DNA of 64,000 bases from Pseudomonas trivialis (GCF_001439805.1 NZ_JYLK01000010.1:124001-188000); one strand, 5' to 3'. Shown: positions 17,369 through 26,776, counted from the first letter of the stretch. Translations and numbers: made by a program. The notes: a model not told the origin generated them from the letters alone.

Positions 17369-18187
17369 ATGAAGAAGTCGATTATTGCGTTGTCGTTGCT
17401 GATGACCCTCTCGCCGCTGAGCGCATTTGCCGCCACCGCGCCGCTGGACCTGGTCGGTCCGGTGTCGGACTACAAGCTCTACGTCACCGAAGAAATCGCC
17501 GAGCTGGTCACTCAAACACAGGCATTCACCGCTGCGATCAACCAGGGCGACCTGGCCACGGCGAAAAAACTCTACGCACCGACCCGTGTGCACTACGAGT
17601 CCATCGAGCCGATTGCCGAACTGTTCAGCGACCTGGATGCGTCCATCGACTCACGTGTCGACGACCACGAAAAAGGCGTGACCGCCGAAGACTTCACCGG
17701 CTTTCACCGCATCGAATACGCGCTGTTCTCGCAGAACAGCACCCAGGGCCTGGAAGCGCTGACCGCCAAGCTCAACACCGATGTCAATGACCTGAAAACC
17801 CGCGTCGACGGCCTGACCTTCCCGCCGGAAAAAGTCGTCGGCGGCGCCGCCGCGCTGCTCGAAGAAGTCGCCGCGACCAAGATCTCCGGTGAGGAAGACC
17901 GCTACAGCCACACCGATCTGTACGACTTCCAGGGCAATATCGACGGCGCGAAGAAAATCGTCGACCTGTTCCGCGGCCAGATTGAGAAACAGGACAAGGC
18001 GTTCCTCGCCAAGGTCGACAAGAACTTCGCAACGGTGGACAAGATCCTCGCCAAATACAAAACCCTGGACGGTGGGTTCCAGACCTACGACAAGGTCAAG
18101 GAAAACGACCGCAAGGCCCTGGTGGGTCCGGTCAATACGTTGGCCGAAGACCTGTCGACCCTGCGTGGCAAGTTGGGTTTGAACTGA
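17369..18187 (+). CDS. efeM: Second EfeO/EfeM-type imelysin (M75) iron-uptake protein
   Basis: A 272-residue periplasmic protein with a Sec signal (MKKSIIALSLLMTLSPLSAFA). It lacks the cupredoxin domain and is an imelysin domain only, with the metal-binding motif FTGFHRIEYALF. It is clearly paralogous to the C-terminal half of EfeO: LDLVGPVSDYKLYV and SGEEDRYSHTDLYDF correspond to IGPLSEFRVYL and SGEEERYSHIDLNGF. A CCGGAG site precedes the ATG at 17369, which is 16 nt after efeB. In Pseudomonas the shorter paralogue is called EfeM or EfeO-like; the symbol is given on domain layout. It could capture iron in parallel with EfeO. Confidence 0.88.
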   Translation: MKKSIIALSLLMTLSPLSAFAATAPLDLVGPVSDYKLYVTEEIAELVTQTQAFTAAINQGDLATAKKLYAPTRVHYESIEPIAELFSDLDASIDSRVDDHEKGVTAEDFTGFHRIEYALFSQNSTQGLEALTAKLNTDVNDLKTRVDGLTFPPEKVVGGAAALLEEVAATKISGEEDRYSHTDLYDFQGNIDGAKKIVDLFRGQIEKQDKAFLAKVDKNFATVDKILAKYKTLDGGFQTYDKVKENDRKALVGPVNTLAEDLSTLRGKLGLN

Positions 18188-18200
18188 TATGCCACGGAGT

Positions 18201-18229
18201 GTTCGGACCGCCTGTATGGGCGCCCGAAC
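18201..18229. terminator. Possible terminator at the end of the efe operon
   Basis: GTTCGG and CCGAAC enclose a second pairing CGCC/GGCG, forming an imperfect hairpin 14 nt after the last efe gene. There is no long T tract, so it may be a weak or rho-assisted end. The rest of the 185 nt gap to 18373 shows nothing I recognise. Confidence 0.4.
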
Positions 18230-18372
18230 GCTTTGGGTGTGTTTGCCGGGCCACGCGTGGAAGTCAGATAACGGTGTTCCATCGGGCTTACCCGTTTCAG
18301 GGTTGAGCGCATACCAGGCACGTTGACCCTGGACGCTACGACGGCGGCACCCTGACGGGTACCGGCCTGGCC

Positions 18373-21300
18373 TCATTGGCGAGGCGCGGGTGCCGAATCC
18401 CATCCACCGGCCAACCAATAAGCCCTCAATTTCTCTTCAATCGTGATCAGGTGGGGCGAAGCCTTGCCGAGCAACGATGCACTTGGCGCCAGCCGCGATA
18501 GATTGAACACGCCCTTGACGGCGGCTTCTGTCAACTGCGCGTAACCATCCGCCGGATTCATGACCCCGTTTGTCAACAATGCCGACTCCTTGATGAAGTT
18601 GAACGCCCTGTCGCTGAAGCTTGCAACCGGCTTTGTCCAGGCCTTGCGCGGTGTCAGGGGCGCAACCGCACTTCCCAGCCGGCGAACTGCGCTACCCAAC
18701 GGGTTGGGCGTAAGCGCCTTGGCCGTACGCAACAACGACCGCACCTGGCCTCCGGCTCCAATAAGGAGCCCGCCCACGTCCAATGTCAGGGCGAACAACC
18801 CACTGCCAATATTGCCGTCCGAAAACGCCTGATAAGCACCTAGAAAGGGGACGAGGCCCTTCAAAATAGCCTTGTCCCGGGCGAGCGCTTCGCGTTTTTT
18901 TTCCAGCGGCAAGGTACCTTCGGCCCTGAGCAGCATCTGCTCATCGCTTTCATACAAATTCTTGTCGGCAATCAGCGTCGCGATGCTGTGGGTCTTCGGC
19001 GATGCATACGTGTCAATCATGTCCGAGCGGGGTGCACCACCGGCCGCTTTAACGCCGCCAATGGGCTCGCCAATGCGTTCAACGATAACCTTGGACGACA
19101 CGTTCGGCCTGGGCGTAGCACCTTTAAGGTAAGCGTCCAGGTCCAGGTTAAGTTTGAATCCGCCCGTAAAGGCCTTTACGTAGATACCATCCAAACCTAA
19201 CGGACTGGGTTTACCTTTAAGCACATCGCCCTCTCTCAGTTGTTGAGGAAGGTCAGTGCGCTTGATGATTTTCCCATTGGCAAACACCTCGAAATAACAC
19301 ACCTGCTTGCCCAGTTCGACCCTCATCAATGTACCTTGCCGACCTCTCGCGGCTTGCACATCGGCGTCGGTCTGCGTGGCGGGCGGCAGCCCGGTCTCGC
19401 CGCGCACGGTAAACACAGTGACGACGCTCTGCGGGTGGTCAAGCAGTTGACGGTCGGCCAGGGGGAGTTTGGCAAACATGAGTTTGAGCTGAGTGGCGTA
19501 GGCAGTCTTGAGGGTCGCGCTGTGCGCATCGACGGCTTGTTCAAGCAGCGGCTTCAACGCGGGAAGTCTACGAATTCGTTCATCGAGTGCTGCGCGCTTC
19601 TCGGCGGGCGCGTCAACGGCGAGGTTCGTCTGAAAGGGAGTCGATCGATGCCTTGACAGCCTTTCAGGCATGTCACGCCTGAGTATCCATTTGCCTGGCA
19701 TCAAGTCGCCGGTCATGTAGGTTTCGATGAGCGAACGTGCGCGAGGCTCGGAAATGGGCCTATTGCGTCGAGCATCGGCGTCGGCAAGCAGTACTTTCAT
19801 CGTTTCCAGTTCGTTGCGCGTGATGCCCGGAAATACCTTGAGCAGTTCCCTGATGGCAATGGCCTTGCGCGCCGGTAGCTCTGCCACGGCGTTCAAGGCG
19901 TCGTTGACCTCCCGGCGTTGTTTGAAGAAGGCTGCGGAGGCAGTTTTGAGCGCCGATTCGGGATGCTCTCCCGCCACAGCAGCAGGGATGACCCCATTGA
20001 GCACTGCCCAGTCGAGCAGGATCCTCATGGCCGGCAGCTGAATCAGGGTAGCCTGCTCTTCGCTGGTGGCGGCCAGCGTGGTCAGATCGCTGATCTGCTG
20101 TTCGTTCATCATGCGGCTGGTACCTGGGCCCTTCAGTTCTGCCATGGCAGCACCCAGCCGCAGCTCCATCCAGGCAGGCGTGCCAATTCTGATTTCCTTG
20201 GGCACGTCCCTGATCAGCAACTCGGGCGCCCCCTGCGCAAGGCCGACCTGTGCCACCAGCACCGCAAGTTTCGGGTCAAGGCCCCGCTCAAGCTGCAGAT
20301 GTCTCTCAAGGTCGCGCCGTACTGCGTTGAAGGTGCGCCCCATGTTGCTCGTTTGGTACAGTGCATAGCCCGCGATATAGCCGGGCCGGGGCGGTACGTT
20401 CACTCCTGCGTGCAAGGTGAGCGCAGCGAGCGCCAACTGTTGCCGCACGGCTTTGGGCACTGGTGACGCATGCCATTTCAACATGCGGGCAAAAGTGTCA
20501 CCGTCGTTGAGAACCTCGCGGCTGTTCAGAAATTTTTCCAGGTGCTCCGCCGGATTCTGTTGCAGCAGTTCCAGCGATGTCTCTTCAAGGTAGTCGAAAC
20601 CCCGCGGTCTCTGCCCACCCAGACGCCTGTCGGCCTCGGCCTTGAGGCTGGCTTTATCGCCTGCCGTCAATCTGACAGGAGACCACGGTTCTTCCAAAAG
20701 GTCGGAGTAATTCCCCAACGGCGGCGCCGGCGGCAACGCACTGCGCAACCATCGCACCACATTGCGCGTCTCGCCAACCGTGCGCGGTGAGCCCAGGCCC
20801 TTATGGTCCAGGAGTTGGCGGACGTCGTATGACGGCACCGAATAAAGCGCATGTCCCCGGGAATGACTCAGATCCATCAACCGCCGCAGCTCCAGGTCCA
20901 GCCCGCGATCCGCACTGATGACGCTTGTAAGATCCAGCCAATGCCCGTCCGGGAGCTGATGCTCGAATTTGCCTTCGGACAGCCGAAATGGCTGCCCCTC
21001 CCAGAAGAAGCCAGCTTTTTCCAGATGAGTGCGCAGCGCGGGCGATTCAGTCAATCGCTGAAGACTTGCCCGAACCCCATCATCACCCGCGACCAACGTT
21101 GAGCTGGCGGATGGCTGCGCCGCATGTTCGGACCAGTCCCAAGGCGCATCGTCAGGCGCATTGCCGATCTTGCGCTCCAGGTAATCGGCCAGGTAGGCGC
21201 GCTCATCCAGGTCACCGATCGTTTGCCGCACGTGCTCCAGACGGCTGCTGAGGCTCTGGTACTGTCCAGCGGGCATCACCAGCCCGCCGGTTTGCAGCTG

Positions 21301-23118
21301 AGCCATCACCGGTTTTCGGCCTTCGTAAGCGTCAAGCTGCGGCAATCCATACCCCTGCACGACGACTCCGACAGGCAGCCACGACTCCCCCTCTTCCAGG
21401 TAATACAGGCCCTCGTCCGCCGGGTCCAGCACCGCTGTGATCAAGCGCAGTTTCTCGCTGACCTGCCACCAGCCGGAATCGTCAGCGGTGCTGAAGGTCA
21501 CGGCCGTGCGCACGCCGTCACGGTTGGCATAGCCGCTGATGCTATCCCTGTGCAGCTCAAGCCCTTGCGTTTCCAACCCTTTGCTTTTGATCCACGCCTG
21601 CAGGTCGGGCTGGGCCAGGACCTGGTGGTAAATGTCCAGAGCAGGCGCCAGGGACGTATCCTCAGGGATCTTTACAAGTGCATAACCGGTTTGCATCGAG
21701 CTGAGCAGGTACTTGCCAAAATCCGCATCCGCCCATGCACGATTCGGGTTCTCCGGCCGTGTAGACGGCAGGGTCCAGCGCGGTGGGGCTGGCGGAAGAT
21801 TTTCGCTCAGCCCGCTGATGGCCGCGTAAACCTGCGCCGGCGTGCGGGGGGATCCCAGCCCGGCAAACGCCAGGTATTGCCGCGCATCGTATAGAGGCCT
21901 GGAGTACAGCGTATTGCCGATTGGCTTGCACATTTCCCGCAACTGGCTGAAGCCGGCCTTCAGGGTCTCTACGGCCTGTCTTTCGGTCGAACTGCCACCT
22001 GCACTGACCTTGCTGATCTCGTCCTGCAGAAAACGGTCCAGGGAAAACCATTGGCTACGCCGGTCGCGTATTTGCAGACTGCCATCGAACACCCTGTAGA
22101 CCTGGTCCGCGCCGCCGTAGCCAAGTTTTTCAATGAATGCCTTGAACGCGGGCAGCGCAAGCCACCCGGCAAAGTGCTCGCGCGGTGCCTGGCTTTTTTG
22201 TGCCAGTGTCGAATCGGGCCCGACTTCTGCCACGCTATCACCCAGGCTGAGCATCAGGGTGTCATCGGCGCCTTTGACCAACTGCCAGAGCTGAGTCGCG
22301 AGGCTTGACCGAGCATCAATATCGCTGATTTTCTGTAGCAGCTGCGCGTACTGCTGACGCCACAGACTGCGCTTATCGTCGGTTATCGCCGGCCAGCCGG
22401 CGGTCTTGAGCAGTTCACCAAGGGACGCTTTTTGCTGATCGCTGTGGGGCGGTTCCACACCGTAGAAATTGAAGACTGTATCCAGATCCACGAAGCGCCC
22501 TTTTTGCGGCAGCAGTACCCCGGCGGAGTTGGGGGACAGTTTGTCCGCTGCCTCAGTCAACCTGGCGCCGACCTCGTTCCATCCTGACCCGTCAGTGGCG
22601 GTGAATCTGCATTTGACCTGCTTGCCTTTGATCAACACAGTGCCTTCCACACCCTCGCTGAACACGCGCACCGATGAGACATCCATGCCCATGGATTTTA
22701 ACCAGGCCTGCACCTTTGGCTCCCGTGCGGCCTTGTTGAAGACATCAATGAAGGGCTGGATAGAGGCATTTCGAGGGAAGAGGTGGTCTTTGGACTTGCC
22801 GGTTATCAGCCACTCAATCAAGGCTTGCTGTAACCTTTCATCAGCCTTTTGCGTAAACCCTGGGGTTCCGAATTCTTCCAAGGCCGCAGGGCCAGTATTT
22901 GCGGCCCGACTCTCGCGCTTGTGGCGAGCGGCGGCAGGCTCAAACCGCGCCTGTCTCAGTTGCCCATCCTGTCGCCGTGGTGCGCCCGGAACCTCAGTCA
23001 CCGTGCGAACGTCCCCAGACTGTGATCCTGCCTGAGAATGGTCAGGTTCGTTTTCAGCTCGGCTGACTGTAGATACGAATGAAGATGGGGCAGAACCCAC
23101 TGATGCAAGTGTCGACAT
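18373..23118 (-). CDS. Giant 1581-residue unrecognised protein with internal duplication; effector-like N-terminus
   Basis: I do not recognise the family. No signal peptide is seen. The first 20 residues are rich in Ser, Ala and Val, have Leu at position 4 and no acidic residue in the first 12, the pattern reported for type III effectors of plant-associated Pseudomonas. Residues 81-450 and about 465-800 are a tandem duplication: both contain QAW(L/I)KS-G, (T/A)DDSGW-like turns, then YS-P-YD-RQ and GLGSPRT followed 25 residues later by LPPAPP. Residues 830-1250 are helix rich. Residues 1260-1335 form a predicted beta region (VCYFEVFANGKII), and 1437-1457 is a Gly-rich hydrophobic stretch (GSGLFALTLDVGGLLIGAGG). 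The ATG at 23118 has a GAAGAGA site. The gene is poorer in G+C than its neighbours and stands alone. No hrp-box is visible upstream. Confidence 0.9.
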   Translation of the reverse strand: MSTLASVGSAPSSFVSTVSRAENEPDHSQAGSQSGDVRTVTEVPGAPRRQDGQLRQARFEPAAARHKRESRAANTGPAALEEFGTPGFTQKADERLQQALIEWLITGKSKDHLFPRNASIQPFIDVFNKAAREPKVQAWLKSMGMDVSSVRVFSEGVEGTVLIKGKQVKCRFTATDGSGWNEVGARLTEAADKLSPNSAGVLLPQKGRFVDLDTVFNFYGVEPPHSDQQKASLGELLKTAGWPAITDDKRSLWRQQYAQLLQKISDIDARSSLATQLWQLVKGADDTLMLSLGDSVAEVGPDSTLAQKSQAPREHFAGWLALPAFKAFIEKLGYGGADQVYRVFDGSLQIRDRRSQWFSLDRFLQDEISKVSAGGSSTERQAVETLKAGFSQLREMCKPIGNTLYSRPLYDARQYLAFAGLGSPRTPAQVYAAISGLSENLPPAPPRWTLPSTRPENPNRAWADADFGKYLLSSMQTGYALVKIPEDTSLAPALDIYHQVLAQPDLQAWIKSKGLETQGLELHRDSISGYANRDGVRTAVTFSTADDSGWWQVSEKLRLITAVLDPADEGLYYLEEGESWLPVGVVVQGYGLPQLDAYEGRKPVMAQLQTGGLVMPAGQYQSLSSRLEHVRQTIGDLDERAYLADYLERKIGNAPDDAPWDWSEHAAQPSASSTLVAGDDGVRASLQRLTESPALRTHLEKAGFFWEGQPFRLSEGKFEHQLPDGHWLDLTSVISADRGLDLELRRLMDLSHSRGHALYSVPSYDVRQLLDHKGLGSPRTVGETRNVVRWLRSALPPAPPLGNYSDLLEEPWSPVRLTAGDKASLKAEADRRLGGQRPRGFDYLEETSLELLQQNPAEHLEKFLNSREVLNDGDTFARMLKWHASPVPKAVRQQLALAALTLHAGVNVPPRPGYIAGYALYQTSNMGRTFNAVRRDLERHLQLERGLDPKLAVLVAQVGLAQGAPELLIRDVPKEIRIGTPAWMELRLGAAMAELKGPGTSRMMNEQQISDLTTLAATSEEQATLIQLPAMRILLDWAVLNGVIPAAVAGEHPESALKTASAAFFKQRREVNDALNAVAELPARKAIAIRELLKVFPGITRNELETMKVLLADADARRNRPISEPRARSLIETYMTGDLMPGKWILRRDMPERLSRHRSTPFQTNLAVDAPAEKRAALDERIRRLPALKPLLEQAVDAHSATLKTAYATQLKLMFAKLPLADRQLLDHPQSVVTVFTVRGETGLPPATQTDADVQAARGRQGTLMRVELGKQVCYFEVFANGKIIKRTDLPQQLREGDVLKGKPSPLGLDGIYVKAFTGGFKLNLDLDAYLKGATPRPNVSSKVIVERIGEPIGGVKAAGGAPRSDMIDTYASPKTHSIATLIADKNLYESDEQMLLRAEGTLPLEKKREALARDKAILKGLVPFLGAYQAFSDGNIGSGLFALTLDVGGLLIGAGGQVRSLLRTAKALTPNPLGSAVRRLGSAVAPLTPRKAWTKPVASFSDRAFNFIKESALLTNGVMNPADGYAQLTEAAVKGVFNLSRLAPSASLLGKASPHLITIEEKLRAYWLAGGWDSAPAPRQ

Positions 23119-23172
23119 TTCAAGTTCTCTTCACGTTTGAACGCAAGAGCTCTCGTCCTTAAGAACCGTCAA

Positions 23173-23199
23173 CAAAAAGCCTATGAGATAACCCATAGG
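23173..23199 (-). terminator. Weak terminator-like inverted repeat after pssA
   Basis: CCTATG and CATAGG flank an 8 nt loop, and on the minus strand the stem is followed by CTTTTTG. It lies between the pssA stop (23259) and the giant gene start (23118) and may separate their transcripts. The stem is only 6 pairs. Confidence 0.4.
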
Positions 23200-23258
23200 A
23201 CGCATGTAGGGGAGTTCTCAATACACCCGATGAAGGCGCCACCCTGTGAGGCTGCCCG

Positions 23259-24602
23259 CTACAGGATGCGGTAAAGCAACCGCTCGATCCGTACCCGACT
23301 GACCCGGCGCAGGAACTTGCCGACGGCCGCCGGATAATCCACCAGCGTCTGCAGGTGCTGATAGCCGTCGATACGCGTGGTGTGCTGGAAGATCTGCGCC
23401 AGCTCCTGGGCGCGCGGCGCCAGCCATTGGCCTTGCGGATCGTCGATCAACAGGGCGTTTTCCAGGTCGAGGCGAAAGGCCCGTGGGTTGAGGTTGTTGC
23501 CAGTGAGCAAGGTGTAGCGCTCATCCACCCACATGCCCTTGAGGTGGTAGCTGTTGTCACCGTGGTGCCACAGGTGCAGGTTCAACTGGCCGCTGTCGAT
23601 CATCGGCTGATGGCGCTTGGCGAAACGGCGCAGGCTGATTTCATACAGGTACGGCAGCGCCGCAATCACTTTGAACGGCTCGCTGGGCGGGATGTAGAAG
23701 TCGTTGGCGGTCTTGTCGCCGACAATGATGTCGATTTTCACCCCCCGCGCCAGGGCCCGGTTGATTTCACGGGTCACCGGCAGCGGCAGGTTGAAGTACG
23801 GTGTGCAGATGGTCAGTTGCTGCTGGGCGCTGGCGATCAATTCGAGGATCACGCGGCTCAGGGGATTGTTTTTGCCCACCCCCAATAGCGGGCAGACCGA
23901 CAAGTGACCGTTGGGCAACTGCCCGGCCGTGGTGTCATACGCGGCGTGTTTGAGACGGCTGCGCAGGTCGCCGATGTCATTGCGCAGGCTGCGGGTAGTC
24001 GGCGGGTTCGGCAGGTCCAGGCGGTGCACGGCCCTGGAGGCAACCAGGCCATGTTCCACCAGGTGCTGCATGGAGTCGGCCAGCGGCTGGCTGTGGATCA
24101 GGTGATAACGGTCGAAGCGGTACTTGTCGAACTTGTGCAGGTACACATTATTCAGGCTGGCACCGCTGTAGAGCACGCTGTCGTCGATCACGAAGCCCTT
24201 GAGGTGCAGCACGCCGAACAGCTCGCGGGTCTGCACCGGCACGCCGTACACCGGCACCTCACTCGCATGGGACTGGGTCATGGCCTGGTACCAGGCGCTG
24301 TTGCCCGGCTGTTTGCCGGCGCCGATCAAGCCGCGCTGGGCCCGCAGCGAGTCGACCACCACCACGATCTCAAGCTCGGGCCGCGCGGCCTTGGCGGCGT
24401 GCAGCGCGTCGTAGATCTCCTGCCCGGCTTCGTCCTGCTGCAAGTACAGCGCGACGATGTAGATGCGTCGGGTGGCCCGGGGGATTTTTTCCAGCAGGCA
24501 GTGCCGAAACGCCGCAGCGCCGGACAGCACCTCAATCGCATCGGTGGAGAGCGGAAAACCGCGCAGTTTGGGCAGCAGGGAGCGTTTGAAGAACGACGGC
24601 AT
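23259..24602 (-). CDS. pssA: CDP-diacylglycerol-serine O-phosphatidyltransferase, PLD-type
   Basis: The peripheral membrane enzyme that makes phosphatidylserine from CDP-diacylglycerol and serine, the first step to phosphatidylethanolamine. At 447 residues it aligns along its whole length with E. coli PssA (451 residues), e.g. VALYLQQDEAG, PVYGVPVQTRE, EIIVGDKTANDFYIP-like and ITGNNLNPRA-like segments. Both phospholipase-D HKD motifs are present: HLKGFVIDDS and HLKGMWVDE. The start at 24602 (MPSFFKRSLLPK) matches the E. coli N-terminus; the frame is open to 24695. Most Pseudomonas carry another PssA type as well, so a housekeeping or accessory role cannot be told apart here. Confidence 0.92.
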   Translation of the reverse strand: MPSFFKRSLLPKLRGFPLSTDAIEVLSGAAAFRHCLLEKIPRATRRIYIVALYLQQDEAGQEIYDALHAAKAARPELEIVVVVDSLRAQRGLIGAGKQPGNSAWYQAMTQSHASEVPVYGVPVQTRELFGVLHLKGFVIDDSVLYSGASLNNVYLHKFDKYRFDRYHLIHSQPLADSMQHLVEHGLVASRAVHRLDLPNPPTTRSLRNDIGDLRSRLKHAAYDTTAGQLPNGHLSVCPLLGVGKNNPLSRVILELIASAQQQLTICTPYFNLPLPVTREINRALARGVKIDIIVGDKTANDFYIPPSEPFKVIAALPYLYEISLRRFAKRHQPMIDSGQLNLHLWHHGDNSYHLKGMWVDERYTLLTGNNLNPRAFRLDLENALLIDDPQGQWLAPRAQELAQIFQHTTRIDGYQHLQTLVDYPAAVGKFLRRVSRVRIERLLYRIL

Positions 24603-24752
24603 AAGGCTCGCAATGGGTCGAATCCGAAGAGGCCCCGAGCTTACACCATGAGGCTGCCGAGGTCTCGAAAGCTGCGCTATCATCGGCGCCGTCACACACC
24701 CGTTAATCTGTCGCCGCCGCCAGGGGCGACGTTTGATCCTGAGGATTTGCCG

Positions 24753-25232
24753 ATGTCATCCACGTCTGAAGCCCGCCCGCCGCTGCCGCCGTTTACCCGC
24801 GAGTCGGCCATCGAGAAAGTCCGTCTGGCCGAGGACGGCTGGAACTCGCGCGAGCCGCAGCGCGTATCCCTGGCCTATACCCTGGACACCCAGTGGCGCA
24901 ACCGTACCGAATTCGCCAGCAACCGTGAAGAAGCCAGGCAGTTCCTTGCGCGCAAATGGGCCAGAGAACTCGAGTACCGGCTGATCAAGGAACTGTGGGC
25001 GTTCACCGATAACCGCATCGCCGTGCGTTATGCCTATGAGTGGCACGACGATTCGGGCAACTGGTTCCGCTCCTACGGGAATGAGAACTGGGAATTCGAT
25101 GAAAACGGCCTGATGGCCAATCGGTTTGCCTGCATCAACGACCTGCCAATCAAGGAAAGCGAGCGCAAGTTCCATTGGCCCCTGGGCCGACGCCCGGATG
25201 ATCATCCGGGGCTGTCCGAACTGGGCCTCTAG
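24753..25232 (+). CDS. DUF1348 (NTF2-fold) family protein
   Basis: A 159-residue cytosolic protein matching the DUF1348 family: PFTRESAIEKVRLAEDGWNSREP at the N-terminus, WRNRTEF, RKWARELEYRLIKELWAF, RYAYEWHDDSGNWFRSYGNENWEFDENG and a C-terminal RKFHWPLGRRPDDHP. The family is widespread, has an NTF2-like fold, and no firm biochemical role is known to me. The ATG at 24753 has a GAGGA site 8 nt upstream; a much longer open frame on this strand is antisense to pssA and not real. Divergent from pssA. Confidence 0.87.
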   Translation: MSSTSEARPPLPPFTRESAIEKVRLAEDGWNSREPQRVSLAYTLDTQWRNRTEFASNREEARQFLARKWARELEYRLIKELWAFTDNRIAVRYAYEWHDDSGNWFRSYGNENWEFDENGLMANRFACINDLPIKESERKFHWPLGRRPDDHPGLSELGL

Positions 25233-25240
25233 CATTCCGT

Positions 25241-25274
25241 CAACGGTGGAAGGGGCTGCACCCTCCCACGGTTG
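25241..25274. terminator. Convergent terminator hairpin
   Basis: A 14-position stem with two mismatches (CAACGGTGGAAGGG paired with CCCTCCCACGGTTG) around the loop GCTGCA lies between two convergent stops (25232 and 25291). T tracts are poor on both strands. Confidence 0.6.
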
Positions 25275-25290
25275 GCTGTGCTCGAATTCG

Positions 25291-26448
25291 TCAGTCCTCG
25301 TTCAAACCGACGCGATACAACACGCCATTGGCCTCATCGGTGAGCACATACAGGTAGCCATCGGGCCCCTGGCGCACGTCGCGGATGCGTGCTTTCAATT
25401 TCCCCAGCAGGCGCTCCTCATGCACCACCTTGTCGCCGTCGAACTGCAGGCGGATCAGCTCCTGAGTGGCCAGCGCGCCAATGAATACGTTGTGCTGCCA
25501 CGGCTTGAAACGGTCGGCGTCATAGAACGCCATACCGCTGATACCCGGTGATTTTTCCCACACATGGTGCGGCGCCACCGTGCCCTCTACCGTCTTGCCC
25601 CTGGCCTCGGGGATCGGCGTCAGCGAATAATCGATACCGTGGGTTGCCAGCGGCCAACCATAGTTCTTGCCACGCTCAATGATGTTGATTTCATCGCCAC
25701 CGCGCGGGCCGTGTTCGTTCTCCCAGATCGTACCGCTCCAGGGGTTCAGGGCCAGGCCCTGCGGATTGCGCTGGCCATAGGACCAGATCTCGGGACGCAC
25801 GCCCGGCTGGCCCACGAACGGGTTATCGTCGGGCACCCGGCCGTCGGGGAAGATGCGCACCACCTTGCCCTGCAACTTGTCGAGGTCCTGAGCAGTGGGC
25901 CGGTCGTTGTTCTCGCCCAGGGTCACGAACAGATAACCGTCACGATCGAACGCCAGCCGCGAGCCAAAATGGTTGCCGGTGGACAGCTTGGGCTCCTGAC
26001 GCAGAATTACCTTGAAGTCTTTCAACCCGCTCAAGTCTTCCGCCAGACGCCCGCGTCCTACCGCGGTGCCGGCCGTGCCACCCTTGCCGCCGCCTTCGGC
26101 ATAAGACAGGTACACCATGCGGTCCTGCTTGAAGTCCGGCGAGAGCACCACATCAAGCAAACCGCCCTGCCCCTTGGCCCAGACCTCGGGCACGCCGCTC
26201 AGCGGCGCCGAAAGCTTGCCCTCGGGGCTGACAAACCGTAGATGGCCGGGACGCTCGGTCACCAGGAAACCTTGCTTGTCCGGCAAGAAGGCCACTGCCC
26301 ACGGGTGATCGAGACCCTTGGCGACAGGCGTGGCGGTGACGCTGCCCTGTTCGCTGGGAAACTGTTGCTGATCAGCAGCGTATACCGCCGCGAAGGGGAG
26401 AAAAGTGGTTGCGCACAGCGCAGCAAGCAGCGTTTTGCGTAGAGACAT
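25291..26448 (-). CDS. Periplasmic PQQ-dependent aldose sugar dehydrogenase (YliI/Asd-like)
   Basis: A 385-residue soluble beta-propeller dehydrogenase of the GSDH family. A Sec signal (MSLRKTLLAALCATTFLPFAAVYA) sends it to the periplasm. HPWAVAFLPDKQGFLVTERPG, GEKDRP-like GENNDRPTAQDL, and WSYGQRNPQGLALNPWSGTIWENEHGPRGGDEINI are hallmark segments; the last holds residues lining the PQQ and calcium sites. E. coli YliI oxidises several aldoses and needs supplied PQQ; Pseudomonas make PQQ. The start at 26448 coincides with the signal peptide, though the ribosome site is weak. It is followed upstream by a small secreted gene 13 nt away on the same strand, probably one transcript. Confidence 0.9.
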   Translation of the reverse strand: MSLRKTLLAALCATTFLPFAAVYAADQQQFPSEQGSVTATPVAKGLDHPWAVAFLPDKQGFLVTERPGHLRFVSPEGKLSAPLSGVPEVWAKGQGGLLDVVLSPDFKQDRMVYLSYAEGGGKGGTAGTAVGRGRLAEDLSGLKDFKVILRQEPKLSTGNHFGSRLAFDRDGYLFVTLGENNDRPTAQDLDKLQGKVVRIFPDGRVPDDNPFVGQPGVRPEIWSYGQRNPQGLALNPWSGTIWENEHGPRGGDEINIIERGKNYGWPLATHGIDYSLTPIPEARGKTVEGTVAPHHVWEKSPGISGMAFYDADRFKPWQHNVFIGALATQELIRLQFDGDKVVHEERLLGKLKARIRDVRQGPDGYLYVLTDEANGVLYRVGLNED

Positions 26449-26461
26449 AAGACACGGATCC

Positions 26462-26776
26462 TTAGCGACGGTTGCCGTTGGCATCATAGGAGGGGGCGTT
26501 GGTTTGGGTCGAAGGCCGGCTGGGCGCGGCCTCGCGCTGGGGGTAGCGGTTGCCGATGCCGCGGTTTTCCAGGGTCGGCGCAGGCGTGGTGGGGCCGGTC
26601 TGGCTGCCGCGCAGGGCCGGCGCATTGGGCTGGGTGCCCTGCATGCTGTTGGGGTTGGCCCGATGAATCGGCCCCTGATTGGCGTTGCTGTTGCCGGGCA
26701 GGTTCTGCGCCTGGGCCATGGAAACAAGCGTAAAGCCCAACGCGAGCGCTGCAAGGTGACGCACACAAGTGTTCAT
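26462..26776 (-). CDS. Small Asn/Gln/Pro-rich secreted protein
   Basis: A 104-residue exported protein. The signal peptide is MNTCVRHLAALALGFTLVSMAQA. The mature chain is low in complexity, rich in Asn, Gln, Pro, Thr and Gly (NLPGNSNANQGP, GTQPNAPALRG, NRYPQREAAPSRP), so it is probably disordered. No known domain is seen. The ATG at 26776 was chosen for the signal peptide. It lies 13 nt before the PQQ dehydrogenase on the same strand and may be translated from the same message; a role in maturation of that enzyme is only a guess. Confidence 0.7.
   Translation of the reverse strand: MNTCVRHLAALALGFTLVSMAQAQNLPGNSNANQGPIHRANPNSMQGTQPNAPALRGSQTGPTTPAPTLENRGIGNRYPQREAAPSRPSTQTNAPSYDANGNRR

Noticed and set aside
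23119..23258. hrp-box (GGAACC-N16-CCAC) before the giant gene
   Set aside because: Looked for on the minus strand; not present. An effector role therefore rests on protein features only.
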